Positions 46,788 to 56,702 are shown, counted from the stretch's first letter. The stretch: DNA of 64,000 bases from JALORV01 sp963712485 (GCA_963712485.1 CAVQID010000060.1:124001-188000); one strand, 5' to 3'. The notes: generated from the letters alone by a model not told the origin. Made by a program: numbers and translations.

Positions 46788-49175
46788 ATGCATGTATCGA
46801 TGAATCGCCGTGCTCCATTCGCCTGTGCTGCTGTCGCGCTGCTGCTCGGCGCTGTGCTGTTTCCGGTGCATGCGCAGACCGCCAAGAAGGGCAAGCCGGC
46901 ACCGCAGGTCTACGCCGGCATCATCGTGAAGTACAAGTCGTCCGCCGCGAAGGCGACGGCGACCAGCGCTTCGACGATGCGCACGGTGGAGGAGCGGTCG
47001 CGCGTGAAGATCGCGGCGTCGCGCCAGGGTGCGATGGGCACGGCCGTCTACCGCTTCGACAAGGCCATGCCGGCCGCTGAGGCGCGTGCCGCTGCAACGC
47101 GGATGGCTTTGGATCCGAATGTCGAGTACGCGGTGCCAGACCAGGTCATGTACGCGCTGCAGATCACGCCGAATGACACCGACTACGTCGCAAGGCAATG
47201 GACGCTGCAGGCGGCGCCCACCGTGGTCGGCGGCGCCAATTTGCCCCAGGCATGGCAGCGCACGACCGGATCCAGCAGCGTCGTCGTCGCAGTCCTTGAC
47301 AGTGGTGTGCGTCCCGCGCACCCGGATCTCGCCGGACGCCTGCTGCCCGGCTACGACTTCATCAGCAGCGACAACTTCGCGGCGCTCAACTATCCGCCCA
47401 ACTGGAACGCCGGTGACGGCAACGGCCGTGACTCCGATGCAACGGACCCCGGCGACTTCCTTGATGACGCTCTGCTGGCGCAGCTTCCGCCGAACCACGG
47501 CCTGACGCCGAGCCCGAGCTCATGGCATGGCACGCATGTGGCAGGCACGATCGGCGCAGCGAGCAACAACGCGGTAGGCGTCAGCGGGGTCGACTGGGGC
47601 GCGCGCATCCTGCCGGTGCGGGTGCTGGGACGCAGCGGCGGCACGACGTCGGACATCATCGATGGCATGGCGTGGGCTGCCGGACTCACCGTGCCGGGCG
47701 TGGCGGCGAATCCCAACCCCGCACGCGTGATCAACCTCAGCCTGGGCGGCTCGGGGACTTGCAGTGCCGCCTTCCAGGACGTCATCGATCGCGTTCGTGC
47801 CGCAGGCGCGATCGTGGTGGCCGCGTCCGGCAATGACGGCACGCTCACGGTTTCTCAACCGGCCAACTGCAATGGCGTCATTGCGGTAACGGCTCATGCG
47901 AAGGACGGCGACAACGCGACCTATGCCAACGTCGGTTCGCAGGTCGCGATCAGCGCGCCCGGCGGCGGTTGCGGTTCCAATTCGCTGAACGACCTGGGCG
48001 GTGCACAGGACACGTGGAACCAGACCTGTGGTGGTTGCCATGGGATCGATTTCATACGGCAACAGATCACCGTTCGCGCGCCGGCGGGCATGACCTTCAT
48101 CAAGGCACGTGCGGCACTCGAATCCGCGCTAATGGGCGTGGATCTCGACGGCACCGACACCGACATGGGCGGACTCGCCGCGGGCCTCGGACCCACGATG
48201 CGCAACGATCTCGCCGGGCTCATTTCAAACACGACGTGCGCCGGACCCACGGACCGCGTGTATTCGACGCTGAATCTCGGGACCACAACGGCGGCGGCCG
48301 AGGGCTACGGCAACATGGCCGGAACTAGCATGGCGGCGCCGCACGTCAGCGGCGTGGTCGCGCTGCTGCTGTCGCTGGCGCCGCGCCTGACTGCCGATGA
48401 GGTGAAGTCGGTGCTGCAGACCACCGCTCGCCCGCATCCGAAGGGCAGCTACTGCGCGATGGGCGGCAACGGTTGCGGCACGGGCCTGCTCGATGCGAGC
48501 GCTGCGGTCCAGCACGTGGTCGACAACCGGCCGATGGTGACCGCCGCGATCCAGGGTGCCGCTCCGGGAGTGCGCCCACTCGCCACGTTCACGCTGGTCG
48601 GTGACGTCAAAGCCCTGGGCGGACGCATGCCATCGACGACCGGAATGAGCTGGCGCCAGACCGCGGGTCCGACAGTGCCGATTCCGGCAAGCGCCGGTTC
48701 CACGGTCACGCTGACGGCGCCCAACGGCACCGGCGCGCTGGGATTCGAGTTCGCTGCTGCAGACACCGCCGGCTATTCAGGTGCCGGCGCGGTGTCGGTG
48801 ACCGTCAATGCACCACCGACGATGCTGCCGCCTGCAGCTCCCAGTGTTACTGCCGGTCAGCCCGCGTCAGGCTCGGTACGGGGCATGGATCCGGACGGCG
48901 ATGCAATCACCTATGTCCTGGTGTCGGGTCCGCCGGGCTTTACGCTGAATGCCAGCACCGGTGCCTGGTCGTGGACGCCGACCACGGACGGCACGCAGGG
49001 CGTCACTGTCATGCCGACCGACGCCTACGGCAATGGCACGCCGGTCAATTTCGTGATGACCGTGGCGAAGGATCCGAACGCCAAGGATGGCGGCGGCGGC
49101 GCATTGCCGGCGTGGATCGCTCTGCTGCTGTTCGTTCCATTCGTGCGTCGGCTTGCCACGGCCCGCGGCGCTTGA
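46788..49175 (+). CDS. S8 peptidase with an apparent cytochrome c insertion and GlyGly-CTERM tail
   Basis: 795 residues. A signal peptide (ending near HAQT) precedes a propeptide of about 100 residues ending in NVEYAVPD. The subtilase triad is Asp171, His247 and Ser514 (GTSMAAPHVSG); the oxyanion Asn is in ASGNDG. Between Asn and Ser, about residues 400-485, an extra segment contains CGGCH (Cys414, Cys417, His418), the c-type heme motif, followed by helices and a candidate distal Met in DTDMGGLA. It replaces a surface loop between SAPGGG and YSTLNLG. Ig-like repeats follow. The end, GGGG, hydrophobic helix, then RR, fits a GlyGly-CTERM rhombosortase signal. No frameshift is seen. Confidence 0.8.
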   Translation: MHVSMNRRAPFACAAVALLLGAVLFPVHAQTAKKGKPAPQVYAGIIVKYKSSAAKATATSASTMRTVEERSRVKIAASRQGAMGTAVYRFDKAMPAAEARAAATRMALDPNVEYAVPDQVMYALQITPNDTDYVARQWTLQAAPTVVGGANLPQAWQRTTGSSSVVVAVLDSGVRPAHPDLAGRLLPGYDFISSDNFAALNYPPNWNAGDGNGRDSDATDPGDFLDDALLAQLPPNHGLTPSPSSWHGTHVAGTIGAASNNAVGVSGVDWGARILPVRVLGRSGGTTSDIIDGMAWAAGLTVPGVAANPNPARVINLSLGGSGTCSAAFQDVIDRVRAAGAIVVAASGNDGTLTVSQPANCNGVIAVTAHAKDGDNATYANVGSQVAISAPGGGCGSNSLNDLGGAQDTWNQTCGGCHGIDFIRQQITVRAPAGMTFIKARAALESALMGVDLDGTDTDMGGLAAGLGPTMRNDLAGLISNTTCAGPTDRVYSTLNLGTTTAAAEGYGNMAGTSMAAPHVSGVVALLLSLAPRLTADEVKSVLQTTARPHPKGSYCAMGGNGCGTGLLDASAAVQHVVDNRPMVTAAIQGAAPGVRPLATFTLVGDVKALGGRMPSTTGMSWRQTAGPTVPIPASAGSTVTLTAPNGTGALGFEFAAADTAGYSGAGAVSVTVNAPPTMLPPAAPSVTAGQPASGSVRGMDPDGDAITYVLVSGPPGFTLNASTGAWSWTPTTDGTQGVTVMPTDAYGNGTPVNFVMTVAKDPNAKDGGGGALPAWIALLLFVPFVRRLATARGA

Positions 49176-49337
49176 TCTGGGCGCCTGAGCGGCTCTTCAA
49201 GCGCTAGGGCCGGCAGGCGCCGCTTCGCCTGCTGGACCGACGCGACGCGAGGCGCGCACCAAGCACGTTGGGCAGGCTGAGTTGGTTGCCGCTCGCGGTG
49301 CAAGCGCGCATGCTTGCGCCCTTTCCTCAGCTCTCGC

Positions 49338-52325
49338 ATGACCGTCGCCTTTTCCCTGTTCGGCGCGCCGACGATCCATCGCGGCGGAACCGCGCACGCG
49401 CTCGATTTCGAGCGCCGCACGCAACTCTTTGTTCTGCTGGCATTGAAGCGTGCCTGGGTCGGTCGCGCCGAGATCGCGGCGTTGCTGTGGCCTGACCAGG
49501 ACGCAAAACTCGCCCTGACAAATTTGCGCAAGGCCCTGCATCGGCTGCAGTCGCTGCCGGGCTCCGAGGTGATCGAGTCGCAGGGCAGCGCGCTGCGGTG
49601 CCAGGCGCGCACTGACGTGCACGCCTTCGAGGAGGCGCTGCGCGAGCGGCGCATCAAGGATGCGCTGGCGCTCAGGCGCGGCGAGCTGCTCGTCGGGTTC
49701 GACGACGACGGCAACGAGGCGTGGTCGGAGTGGCTGGGCTTCGAGCGCGATCGATTGCGCAGCGCCTGGTGCGCGGCGGTGCACGAATATCTTCAGGGCG
49801 AAGTTGCACCCGCCGAAGCGGTCGAACTCGCGCTGCGCCTGCTCGACGACGATCCACTCGACGAGGCCGCGCTGCGCCTGGCCATGCACTGGCTGGCGCG
49901 GGCGGGCCAGGTGCCGCGGGCACGGCAGGCCTACCGCGACTTCGTCACGCGGCTGGCCGACGAGCTGGGTCTCGCACCCAGCGCGGAACTCAAGGCGCTG
50001 CACGATGGCCTCGGCAGCGCGACTTCCGCGGAGGTTGCAGCGCCTTTAGCGCCACCGCCTGCCGGCGACCGCTTCGTGGGCCGCATCGTTGAACTGCGGC
50101 GCGCCGCGTCGCTGCTCGCGCAGCAGGATTGCCGCCTGCTGACCATCACCGGGCCGGGCGGTGTCGGCAAGACCCGGCTGGCGCAACGCGTGCTCCAAGA
50201 GTCCGCGCCCATGTTTTTCGACGGCGCCACGCTGGTACCGCTCGACGACCTGGCGGTCAGCAGTGAACTCGGCGAGCGGCTTGCACGCGAGTTGGGACTG
50301 ACGTTGAAAGGCGACGCCGATCCGCTCGATCAGGTGATCGACGCGTTGCTCTCACGCGAGACGCTGCTCGTACTCGACAATTTCGAACAGCTGATCGATG
50401 CGGCGTCGTTGCTGGCCCGGCTGCTTGCCGCCTGTCCGCAAGTCAAGGCCGTCGTCACCTCACGCGTTCGCCTCGGACTCGCGTCCGAATGGTTGCTGCC
50501 GCTGACCGGCCTGCCGGTGCCCGAGCCGGAAGACGTCGCCGAGCTCGAGTCGTTCGATGCCGTTCGCCTGTTTGTTGCCAGTGCACGCCGCGTCGAGCCG
50601 GCGCTGAACCCCGCTGCCGAGGCCGCGGCCATCGTCGACATTTGCCGCCGTGTCGAGGGACTGCCGCTCGCACTGGAGCTCGCTGCTGCCTGGACCCGTG
50701 TGCTGTCCTGTCAGGACATCGCGGCCGAGCTCGAGCGCGGCGCCGAGTTGTTGCAGTCTGCCGATGTGGAGCACCCTGCGCGCCACGCCAGCATCGAGAG
50801 TGTGTTCGATCAGTCGTGGCGCCTTTTGGGTGAACGCGAACGCCAGGCACTGGCGCGGCTGTCCGTCTTTCGCGGCGGCTTTACGCCCGAGGCCGCACGC
50901 GCGGTAGGCGGCGTCGCGTTGCCGGTGCTTGCAGCGCTGGTCGACAAGTCCCTGGTGCGCAAGGACGGCGGACGCTGCTTCCTGCATCCGCTCGTGCAGC
51001 AGTTTGCGCATGCCCGGCTCGAAGCGTCCTTCGAAGCCGAGTCCGCCGCCGCGGCACACGGTAGGTATTTCCTGCACCGCCTCGCTGACGCGGGGCTGCG
51101 GGTCCACCATGCGGATCCCGAGATGCTTCGCGAACTCGACGCCGAGTTCGAAAACGTGCGCGCGGCCTGGCGCTTTGCCGTCAAGGAGGGTCCCGCGGAA
51201 GACGTCGCGCGTGCCGCTTACAGCCTGCTCAGCTATTGCGACCATCGCGGGCGACGCCTCGAGGGTCTCGAACTGATGCAGGAGGCGATCGCCAGTCATC
51301 GGCTGGCCGGCGAACCGAAGTTCGTGGCCACGCTGGCGGCACCCGCCGCCTGGCTGGCTTTCCGGCTCGACCGCTACGCTGAAGCAGAAGCCTTCGGCAT
51401 GCAGGCGATGGCGGCGCGCGGACCGGGCGGTCGGCCCGCCGGCGATACGACCCAGACATTTCGTGCGGCTACGGTCCTGGGCGCGACATGCGCCCGCCTC
51501 GGGCGTGTCGACGATGCCCGGCGCTGGTTCGAGAAGGCCCTGGAACTGGCGCGGAAGCTCGGGGACCCGACCAACATTGCCAGCGCACTCGACAACCTGG
51601 GACTCATGGCCCGTGGTCGCGGCGACTTGGACGAAGCGCTGCGGCTGTACCGGGAGGCGCTGCTCAAGCACCGCGACGTCGGTGATGCTGGCGGCGCAGC
51701 GCTCTGCCTCAACAACCAGGGCGTCGTCCACATCCTGCGCCGCGAGCTCGACGCTGCCCAAGCCGTCCTGCACGAGGCGCGACAGTTGTCCGAACACCAC
51801 GGCCTGCCGACCACACGCGGCATGATCGAAGTGAATCTCGCCAACGTCGCGATGCTGTCCGGCACCCCCGAACTGGCGATACGGCATGCGCGGCGGGCGC
51901 TAGAACTGGCGACGCAGACCGGCCAGCGGGCGACGGCAGTCGAAGCGCGCCATGTCCTCGTGTGGGCCGCGCTGCGCCAGGGTGAGGTGACCGAGGCGCG
52001 CTCCGGACTGGTTGCGGCCGTGACGGCATCGATCGCGATCGGACGACCCGCGCTGATGGTCCACAGTCTGCGCCTGTTCGCCGAGTTACTGGCGGCGCAG
52101 GCAGCGCCTGACGTCGCAGCGCGGTTGATGAACTTCGTGCTGCAGCAGCCCGATCTGGTCGGCGCCGAACGTGCGGAAGCCGAACGGCAGATGCGCGACT
52201 GGAGCGCGACGTCGGTGCCTGCAAAGTGGACCGGCCCGCCACTCGATGAACTCGCGCAGCGCATCGTCGCCGAGGCGGGCCAGGCGTACGCGCCACTGAT
52301 CGCGGCATTGCGCGGCGCGGCCTGA
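49338..52325 (+). CDS. AfsR/SARP-like BTAD transcriptional regulator with ATPase and TPR domains
   Basis: 995 residues from ATG 49338. Residues about 1-85 form a winged-helix-like N-terminus (LLWPDQ, NLRKALHRL), residues about 95-235 a bacterial transcriptional activation domain (YRDFVTRLADELGLAPS), and about 255-520 a STAND-type NTPase with GPGGVGKTRL (near 272) and LLVLDNFEQL (near 343). TPR repeats fill roughly 680-930 (for example ARRWFEKALELARKLGD and EALRLYREALLKHRDVGD). This is the layout of LuxR/AfsR-like STAND regulators that integrate a signal by ATP and TPR binding. It is followed on the same strand by the DUF1127-to-hydrolase run and may control it. Confidence 0.85.
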   Translation: MTVAFSLFGAPTIHRGGTAHALDFERRTQLFVLLALKRAWVGRAEIAALLWPDQDAKLALTNLRKALHRLQSLPGSEVIESQGSALRCQARTDVHAFEEALRERRIKDALALRRGELLVGFDDDGNEAWSEWLGFERDRLRSAWCAAVHEYLQGEVAPAEAVELALRLLDDDPLDEAALRLAMHWLARAGQVPRARQAYRDFVTRLADELGLAPSAELKALHDGLGSATSAEVAAPLAPPPAGDRFVGRIVELRRAASLLAQQDCRLLTITGPGGVGKTRLAQRVLQESAPMFFDGATLVPLDDLAVSSELGERLARELGLTLKGDADPLDQVIDALLSRETLLVLDNFEQLIDAASLLARLLAACPQVKAVVTSRVRLGLASEWLLPLTGLPVPEPEDVAELESFDAVRLFVASARRVEPALNPAAEAAAIVDICRRVEGLPLALELAAAWTRVLSCQDIAAELERGAELLQSADVEHPARHASIESVFDQSWRLLGERERQALARLSVFRGGFTPEAARAVGGVALPVLAALVDKSLVRKDGGRCFLHPLVQQFAHARLEASFEAESAAAAHGRYFLHRLADAGLRVHHADPEMLRELDAEFENVRAAWRFAVKEGPAEDVARAAYSLLSYCDHRGRRLEGLELMQEAIASHRLAGEPKFVATLAAPAAWLAFRLDRYAEAEAFGMQAMAARGPGGRPAGDTTQTFRAATVLGATCARLGRVDDARRWFEKALELARKLGDPTNIASALDNLGLMARGRGDLDEALRLYREALLKHRDVGDAGGAALCLNNQGVVHILRRELDAAQAVLHEARQLSEHHGLPTTRGMIEVNLANVAMLSGTPELAIRHARRALELATQTGQRATAVEARHVLVWAALRQGEVTEARSGLVAAVTASIAIGRPALMVHSLRLFAELLAAQAAPDVAARLMNFVLQQPDLVGAERAEAERQMRDWSATSVPAKWTGPPLDELAQRIVAEAGQAYAPLIAALRGAA

Positions 52326-52465
52326 TCGGGCTTCGCGTCTTCAGCCACGCCGGCGTCGGCGCCGGCGGCATTCCCGCATAGGTCGGAGGCGCCCCGCGGA
52401 ACGCGAGGAACGCTCGCGGAACGCACCCCTGCGTACGGTTCGCCCCTTCGGAAAGGGACGACACC

Positions 52466-52975
52466 ATGCGCTACTCGAATCAATCGCAATACCTGCTCGG
52501 CGACACCACGCCGGCAGCCACTTTCGGACGCGTCGGACGCACGATTCAGGCGCCGCACCTGCGGATGCCGGCGATGGCCGAAAGCGCCAACGAGGCCACG
52601 CTTGTGGCCCACCCTGGGACGCCAGCCATTGCGCGCAGCGCACCGGCACCCAGCAGCTTCGCGAACCGCGCCGTAAACGCTGACGCCAACCGCGCGGCAC
52701 TCGACGCGCAGGCACTGCAGGCGGCAGCCCGCGCGCACAGCATGCGGCTCGCCGGCAATGTCGCCGCGCGCGTCGTGCGCGCCGTTACGGCTCGGCTGAA
52801 GACCTGGCGCGAAGCGTATCGCCGCAACACCGACGCGCGCGCCACCTATCTCGCGCTCGCGGAACTCGATACCCGGACGCTGCACGACCTCGGCATCAAT
52901 CGCAGCGAACTGAAGTTCGTCGCGCACCGGCTGGCCCGCGGCGAGGCGCTGGACGAGCGCCGCGGGCTGCGCTGA
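52466..52975 (+). CDS. DUF1127 domain protein with long N-terminal extension
   Basis: 169 residues. The last ~45 form a DUF1127 domain: WREAYRRNTDARATYLALAELDTRTLHDLGINRSEL spans its conserved pattern of basic helix, Leu-Asp and DxGxxR. Most DUF1127 proteins are only 45-75 residues; here about 115 disordered, alanine-rich residues precede it. Short DUF1127 proteins can bind RNA and affect phosphate and carbon metabolism. It has a good GAAAGGGA binding site and heads a run of plus-strand genes after the BTAD regulator. Confidence 0.75.
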   Translation: MRYSNQSQYLLGDTTPAATFGRVGRTIQAPHLRMPAMAESANEATLVAHPGTPAIARSAPAPSSFANRAVNADANRAALDAQALQAAARAHSMRLAGNVAARVVRAVTARLKTWREAYRRNTDARATYLALAELDTRTLHDLGINRSELKFVAHRLARGEALDERRGLR

Positions 52976-53006
52976 CTTTTCCTTCACAACAGCACTGGAG
53001 ATACCC

Positions 53007-53840
53007 ATGACATTGATCACTGAACCGACCGTCGCTGCACCCAACTTCACCGCGATCAAGCAGCGCCAGCAGTCGACCTGGGCGAGCGGCGACTTTGCCG
53101 TCGTCGGCACCACGCTGCAGATCGTCGGCGAGTCGCTGGCCGAGGCGGCCGATGTGCGTGCCGACGAGCGCGTGCTCGACGTCGCCGCCGGCAACGGCAA
53201 TGCGACGCTGGCGGCCGCGCGCCGCTTCGCCCGCGTGACGTCGACCGACTACGTTCCCGCACTTCTCGAAAAAGGGCGCGAACGCGCGCACGCCGAAGGC
53301 CTCGAGGTCCGTTTCCTCGATGCCGATGTCGAGGACCTGCCCTTTGCCGACGGCACCTTCGATGTCGTGCTGTCGACCTTCGGCGCGATGTTCGCGCCGG
53401 ACCAGCGCCGCACCGCGCTGGAAATGATGCGCGTGCTGCGTCCCGGCGGGCGCATCGGCATGGCCAACTGGACGCCGGGCGCCTTCATCGGGCGGCTTTT
53501 CAAGGTCATCGGCGCCCACGTGCCGCCACCGGCGGGCCTCAAGTCGCCGGCACTGTGGGGCAGCGACACCCATGTCGCCGAACTTTTTGGCCCGCTGGCC
53601 GCGCAGATCCGCAGCGAGCGTCGTGTCTTCAACTTCCGCTACCGCTCGGCGGCGCACTGGGTGCAGGTGTTTCGCGACTACTACGGGCCGACGCACAAGG
53701 CCTTCGCCGCGCTCGACGGCGCCGGCAAGCAGGCACTCGAACGCGACCTGACCGCGCTGCTGCAGGAACTCAACGTCGCCGGCGACACCTCGCTCGTGGT
53801 GCCGGCCGAGTACCTCGAAATCGTCATCACCAAACAATAA
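53007..53840 (+). CDS. class I SAM-dependent methyltransferase
   Basis: 277 residues of the Methyltransf_11 type. The glycine-rich motif I is VLDVAAGNGNATL, motif II follows TSTDYVPALLEKG, and the acidic residues of the binding site appear in FLDADVEDLPF. RPGGRIGMANW lies in the typical post-IV position. The C-terminal substrate domain has WGSDTHVAELFG and a final EIVITKQ. Likely target is a small molecule. It lies 31 bases after the DUF1127 stop and 11 before the DUF3455 start. Confidence 0.88.
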   Translation: MTLITEPTVAAPNFTAIKQRQQSTWASGDFAVVGTTLQIVGESLAEAADVRADERVLDVAAGNGNATLAAARRFARVTSTDYVPALLEKGRERAHAEGLEVRFLDADVEDLPFADGTFDVVLSTFGAMFAPDQRRTALEMMRVLRPGGRIGMANWTPGAFIGRLFKVIGAHVPPPAGLKSPALWGSDTHVAELFGPLAAQIRSERRVFNFRYRSAAHWVQVFRDYYGPTHKAFAALDGAGKQALERDLTALLQELNVAGDTSLVVPAEYLEIVITKQ

Positions 53841-53851
53841 GGAGCACGACC

Positions 53852-54358
53852 ATGAAGCATCCGTCCTTCATTCTTCTGGCAGCCACTGTGCTGACCGCAG
53901 GCTGCACCAGTGCGCCGTTCGTCACGGTGCCGGCCGCACTCCAACCCCCGGCAACCGCGACGCTGTCGCGCGTCGTACCGGCGCGCGGGGTGCAGATCTA
54001 CGAGTGCCGCCTGCAAAAGACCGCGGCCGAGTGGACCTTCGTCGCGCCCGAAGCGGAACTGTTCGACCTGAAGGATCGCCCGATCGGCAGCCACGGCGCC
54101 GGCCCGAACTGGCAGGCCGCGGACGGCAGCCGCATTGTCGGTACCTTGCAGGCACGCGCCGATGCACCGCAGGCAGGTGCCATTCCGTGGCTGCTGCTGA
54201 GTTCGAAGTCGAGCGGCCCGCAGGGCTCGTTCAGCCCGGTCACGCACATCCAGCGCGTCAATACCGTGGGCGGCATCGCGCCAAGCGGTTCGTGCACGCC
54301 CGGCGCAACCGCACGCGTCGCCTACACGGCGGATTACGTCTTCTTCACAGACCGCTAG
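53852..54358 (+). CDS. DUF3455 family lipoprotein
   Basis: 168 residues with a short signal and lipobox LTAGC. The DUF3455 body runs from RGVQIYECR through a central HGAGPNWQAADGS to a final GSCTPGATARVAYTADYVFF. DUF3455 is common in fungi and proteobacteria and has no established function. The mature protein is probably anchored in the outer membrane. AAGGAG precedes the ATG at good spacing. It lies within the DUF1127-methyltransferase-PAP2 run. Confidence 0.8.
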   Translation: MKHPSFILLAATVLTAGCTSAPFVTVPAALQPPATATLSRVVPARGVQIYECRLQKTAAEWTFVAPEAELFDLKDRPIGSHGAGPNWQAADGSRIVGTLQARADAPQAGAIPWLLLSSKSSGPQGSFSPVTHIQRVNTVGGIAPSGSCTPGATARVAYTADYVFFTDR

Positions 54359-54421
54359 CCGCACGCAGACCCCCACGGCTGAAACCCGAAAAACCAACCA
54401 CCCACCCATCGAAGGAAGATC

Positions 54422-55638
54422 ATGAACAACTGCATTTATTCAACGCGCCGCGCATGTCGCGGTCGTCACAACCCTCATCAGCGGCGCCGCCGACGCGAAG
54501 GCCGACGCCGTCACTGACTGGAACCTCAAGAGCGGCGAATTCATCACCGAATCGAAGCTCGGCACGCCACCCGCGATCCGCGTGATGGCGCTGGTGCAGA
54601 GCGCGGTCTACAGCGCGGTGCAGGCGAGCAGTGGCGGCGCCTCGGTCGACGCCGCTGTCGCGGCCGCAAACCGGACCACGCTGCTGAAGCTGCTGCCGGC
54701 ACAACAGTCCGCGATCGAGGCGGCGTACCAGGCCGCGCTGGGGTCGATCCCCGACGGCCCGGCAAAGTCGGCGGGCGTGGCGATCGGCGAGCGCGCAGCG
54801 ACGGCCACTTTCGCACAGCGTGCGAGCGACACCATCAGCGCGGAAAGCTATCGGCCGCACACGACGGCCGGCGCGTATGTGCCGACCGCGTCGCCGGCGG
54901 CGCCGACGTGGTCGCTGCGCACGGCATGGCACCTCGACCAGCCCGGCGCAGTTCCGTGCGGGGCCGCCGCCCGCGCTGACCAGCGTCACCTGGGCGCGTG
55001 ACTACAACGAGGTGAAGGAACTCGGTGCCAAGGGCAGCACGAAGCGCAGTGCCGAGCAGACCGAGATCGCGCGCTTCTGGGAGTACTCGCTGCCGGCGAT
55101 CTACTTCGGCGTCGTGCGCTCGGTCGCCACGCAGCCCGGCCGCGATGTGACGCGCAACGCGCGCCTCTTCGCCGTCGCCGCGCAGGCGCTCGACGACGGC
55201 ATGGTCGGCGTCTTCGACAGCAAGTACCAGTACAACTTCTGGCGCCCTGGCACCGCGATTCGCAACGGCGACATCGACAACAACGACGACACCGCGCGCG
55301 ATGCGACCTGGTCGCCGCTGATTCCCGATCCGATGCATCCGGAGTACCCGAGCGCGCACGCCACGCTGGCCGGCGCCGTCGGTGCAGTGCTCAAGGCCGA
55401 GATCGGCACGGGCGCAATGCCGGTGCTCGCCACCAGCAGCCCGACCGCAAAGGGCGCGACGCGTCGCTGGACCAGCATCGACGAGTTCGTGCGCGAGGTC
55501 GCCGACTCGCGCATCTATGCCGGCATCCATTACCGCTTCTCGACCGAAGCGGGCATGGCGCTGGGCAAGAGCATCGGCGAGCAGGCCGCGCGCCGCGTGC
55601 TGCAGCCCGGCGAGAGCCTCGCGCGCGTCACGCAATGA
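54422..55638 (+). CDS. vanadium-dependent haloperoxidase/PAP2 family protein, two frameshifts
   Basis: Corrected length is about 404 residues. After correction the N-terminus is MNTAFIQRAAHVAVVTTL, a probable signal peptide ending near KADA. Haloperoxidase-type motifs follow: YNFWRPGTAIR with its Lys/Arg, HPEYPSAHATLAGAV (the PSGH position) and RIYAGIHYRFS with the terminal His. One extra base lies near 54428 (immediately after the start) and another in the CCC at 54942-54944. With both removed the frame is open to 55638. The family includes bromo- and chloroperoxidases and non-halogenating phosphatases; motifs alone cannot tell which. Confidence 0.78.
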
Positions 55639-55708
55639 CGTCACGGGCGACCGCACCGCGGTCTGCCCGGGCGTCGCAAGTCAACGCAAGCAGCAGGAGA
55701 GCATCAGC

Positions 55709-55858
55709 ATGGAAGCTGTAACGACGCGGGACACGGGGCGCGCAATGCGCTCGACGACGACCGAGCGCCATGCCAAGGCGATCGAAGTGTCAAAGCGCAA
55801 TCGCTGCGACATCGACCGCGAAGTGGCAGACGAGCCACTGACGTTTGCAAGCAGGTGA
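55709..55858 (+). CDS. 49-residue ORF, possibly a remnant
   Basis: Starts at ATG 55709 with AGGAGA at good spacing and ends six bases before the hydrolase-gene region. The middle segment ERHAKAIEVSKRNRCDIDREV resembles the N-terminal half of a conserved small proteobacterial protein (about 300 residues) that continues with a long helical domain; here the frame ends after EPLTFASR. It is therefore either a remnant or a different small protein. Confidence in function is nil. Confidence 0.4.
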   Translation: MEAVTTRDTGRAMRSTTTERHAKAIEVSKRNRCDIDREVADEPLTFASR

Positions 55859-55865
55859 GGTGAAG

Positions 55866-56702
55866 ATGAAACCCTTCGATTTCCAAGCCGGCGAAGCGGG
55901 CCGGAGCCAGACCGTGGTGCTGCTGCACTCGAGCGCCGCCTCGTCACGGCAGTGGAGTGCGCTGCTCGAGCAGCTCGGTCCGCGCTACGACGTGCGTGCC
56001 GTCGACTTCCATGGCCACGGCACGCGGCCGGCGTGGAACGGCACACAGCCGCTGACGCTGGCGGACGAGGCGGCACTCGTCGAGCCGATCCTGCGCGAGG
56101 CCGGACCTGTTCACCTCGTCGGCCATTCGTACGGCGGGGCTGTCGCCCTGAAGGTTGCGGAACTGCATCCGCAGTCGGTGCGCAGCCTCGTCGTCTACGA
56201 ACCGGTGCTCTTCAACTGGTTGTTCCAACATGAGTCGGACAGTCCGGCAGCGCTGCAAGTGCTCGAGATGGTCGATTCGATGCGCGTGCAACTGGAGCAG
56301 GGCGACGCCTACGCCGCGGCCGAACGGTTCATCGGCTACTGGGCCGGACCCGCTGCGTGGCTGAGCATGAGCGGCGCGAAACGCGACTCGACGGCGCTGC
56401 GGATGCGCTCGGTGCTGGCGCATTTCGGTGCGCTATCGGATGAACGTCTCGCGCGACTGCGCCTCGCCGGACCGCTGGTGCCGATGCTGTGCCTTGGCGG
56501 CAGTGACACCGCCGCGTCGACGCGGCGGATAGCGACGCTGCTGCGGCAGGCGTTTCCGCAGGCACGGCACGACACGCTGTACGGTTTGAGACACATGGGT
56601 CCGATCACGCATCCGGCCGCCGTGAACGCCTCCATTGCCGACTTCCTGGATAGCGTGCTCTTGGCGGAGCGTTCCGCGATCGCATCGAAGGCTGCGGCCT
56701 GA
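55866..56702 (+). CDS. alpha/beta-fold hydrolase
   Basis: 278 residues. The oxyanion region is LLHSSAASSRQW, the nucleophile elbow is VGHSYGGAVAL (Ser), and a late Asp (GGSDTA) and His (RHMGPITHP) complete the triad. Substrate is unknown; esterase, lactonase or epoxide-hydrolase-type relatives are possible. The GAGGTGAAG sequence provides the ribosome binding site. It is the last gene of the plus-strand run beginning at the DUF1127 gene. Confidence 0.85.
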   Translation: MKPFDFQAGEAGRSQTVVLLHSSAASSRQWSALLEQLGPRYDVRAVDFHGHGTRPAWNGTQPLTLADEAALVEPILREAGPVHLVGHSYGGAVALKVAELHPQSVRSLVVYEPVLFNWLFQHESDSPAALQVLEMVDSMRVQLEQGDAYAAAERFIGYWAGPAAWLSMSGAKRDSTALRMRSVLAHFGALSDERLARLRLAGPLVPMLCLGGSDTAASTRRIATLLRQAFPQARHDTLYGLRHMGPITHPAAVNASIADFLDSVLLAERSAIASKAAA

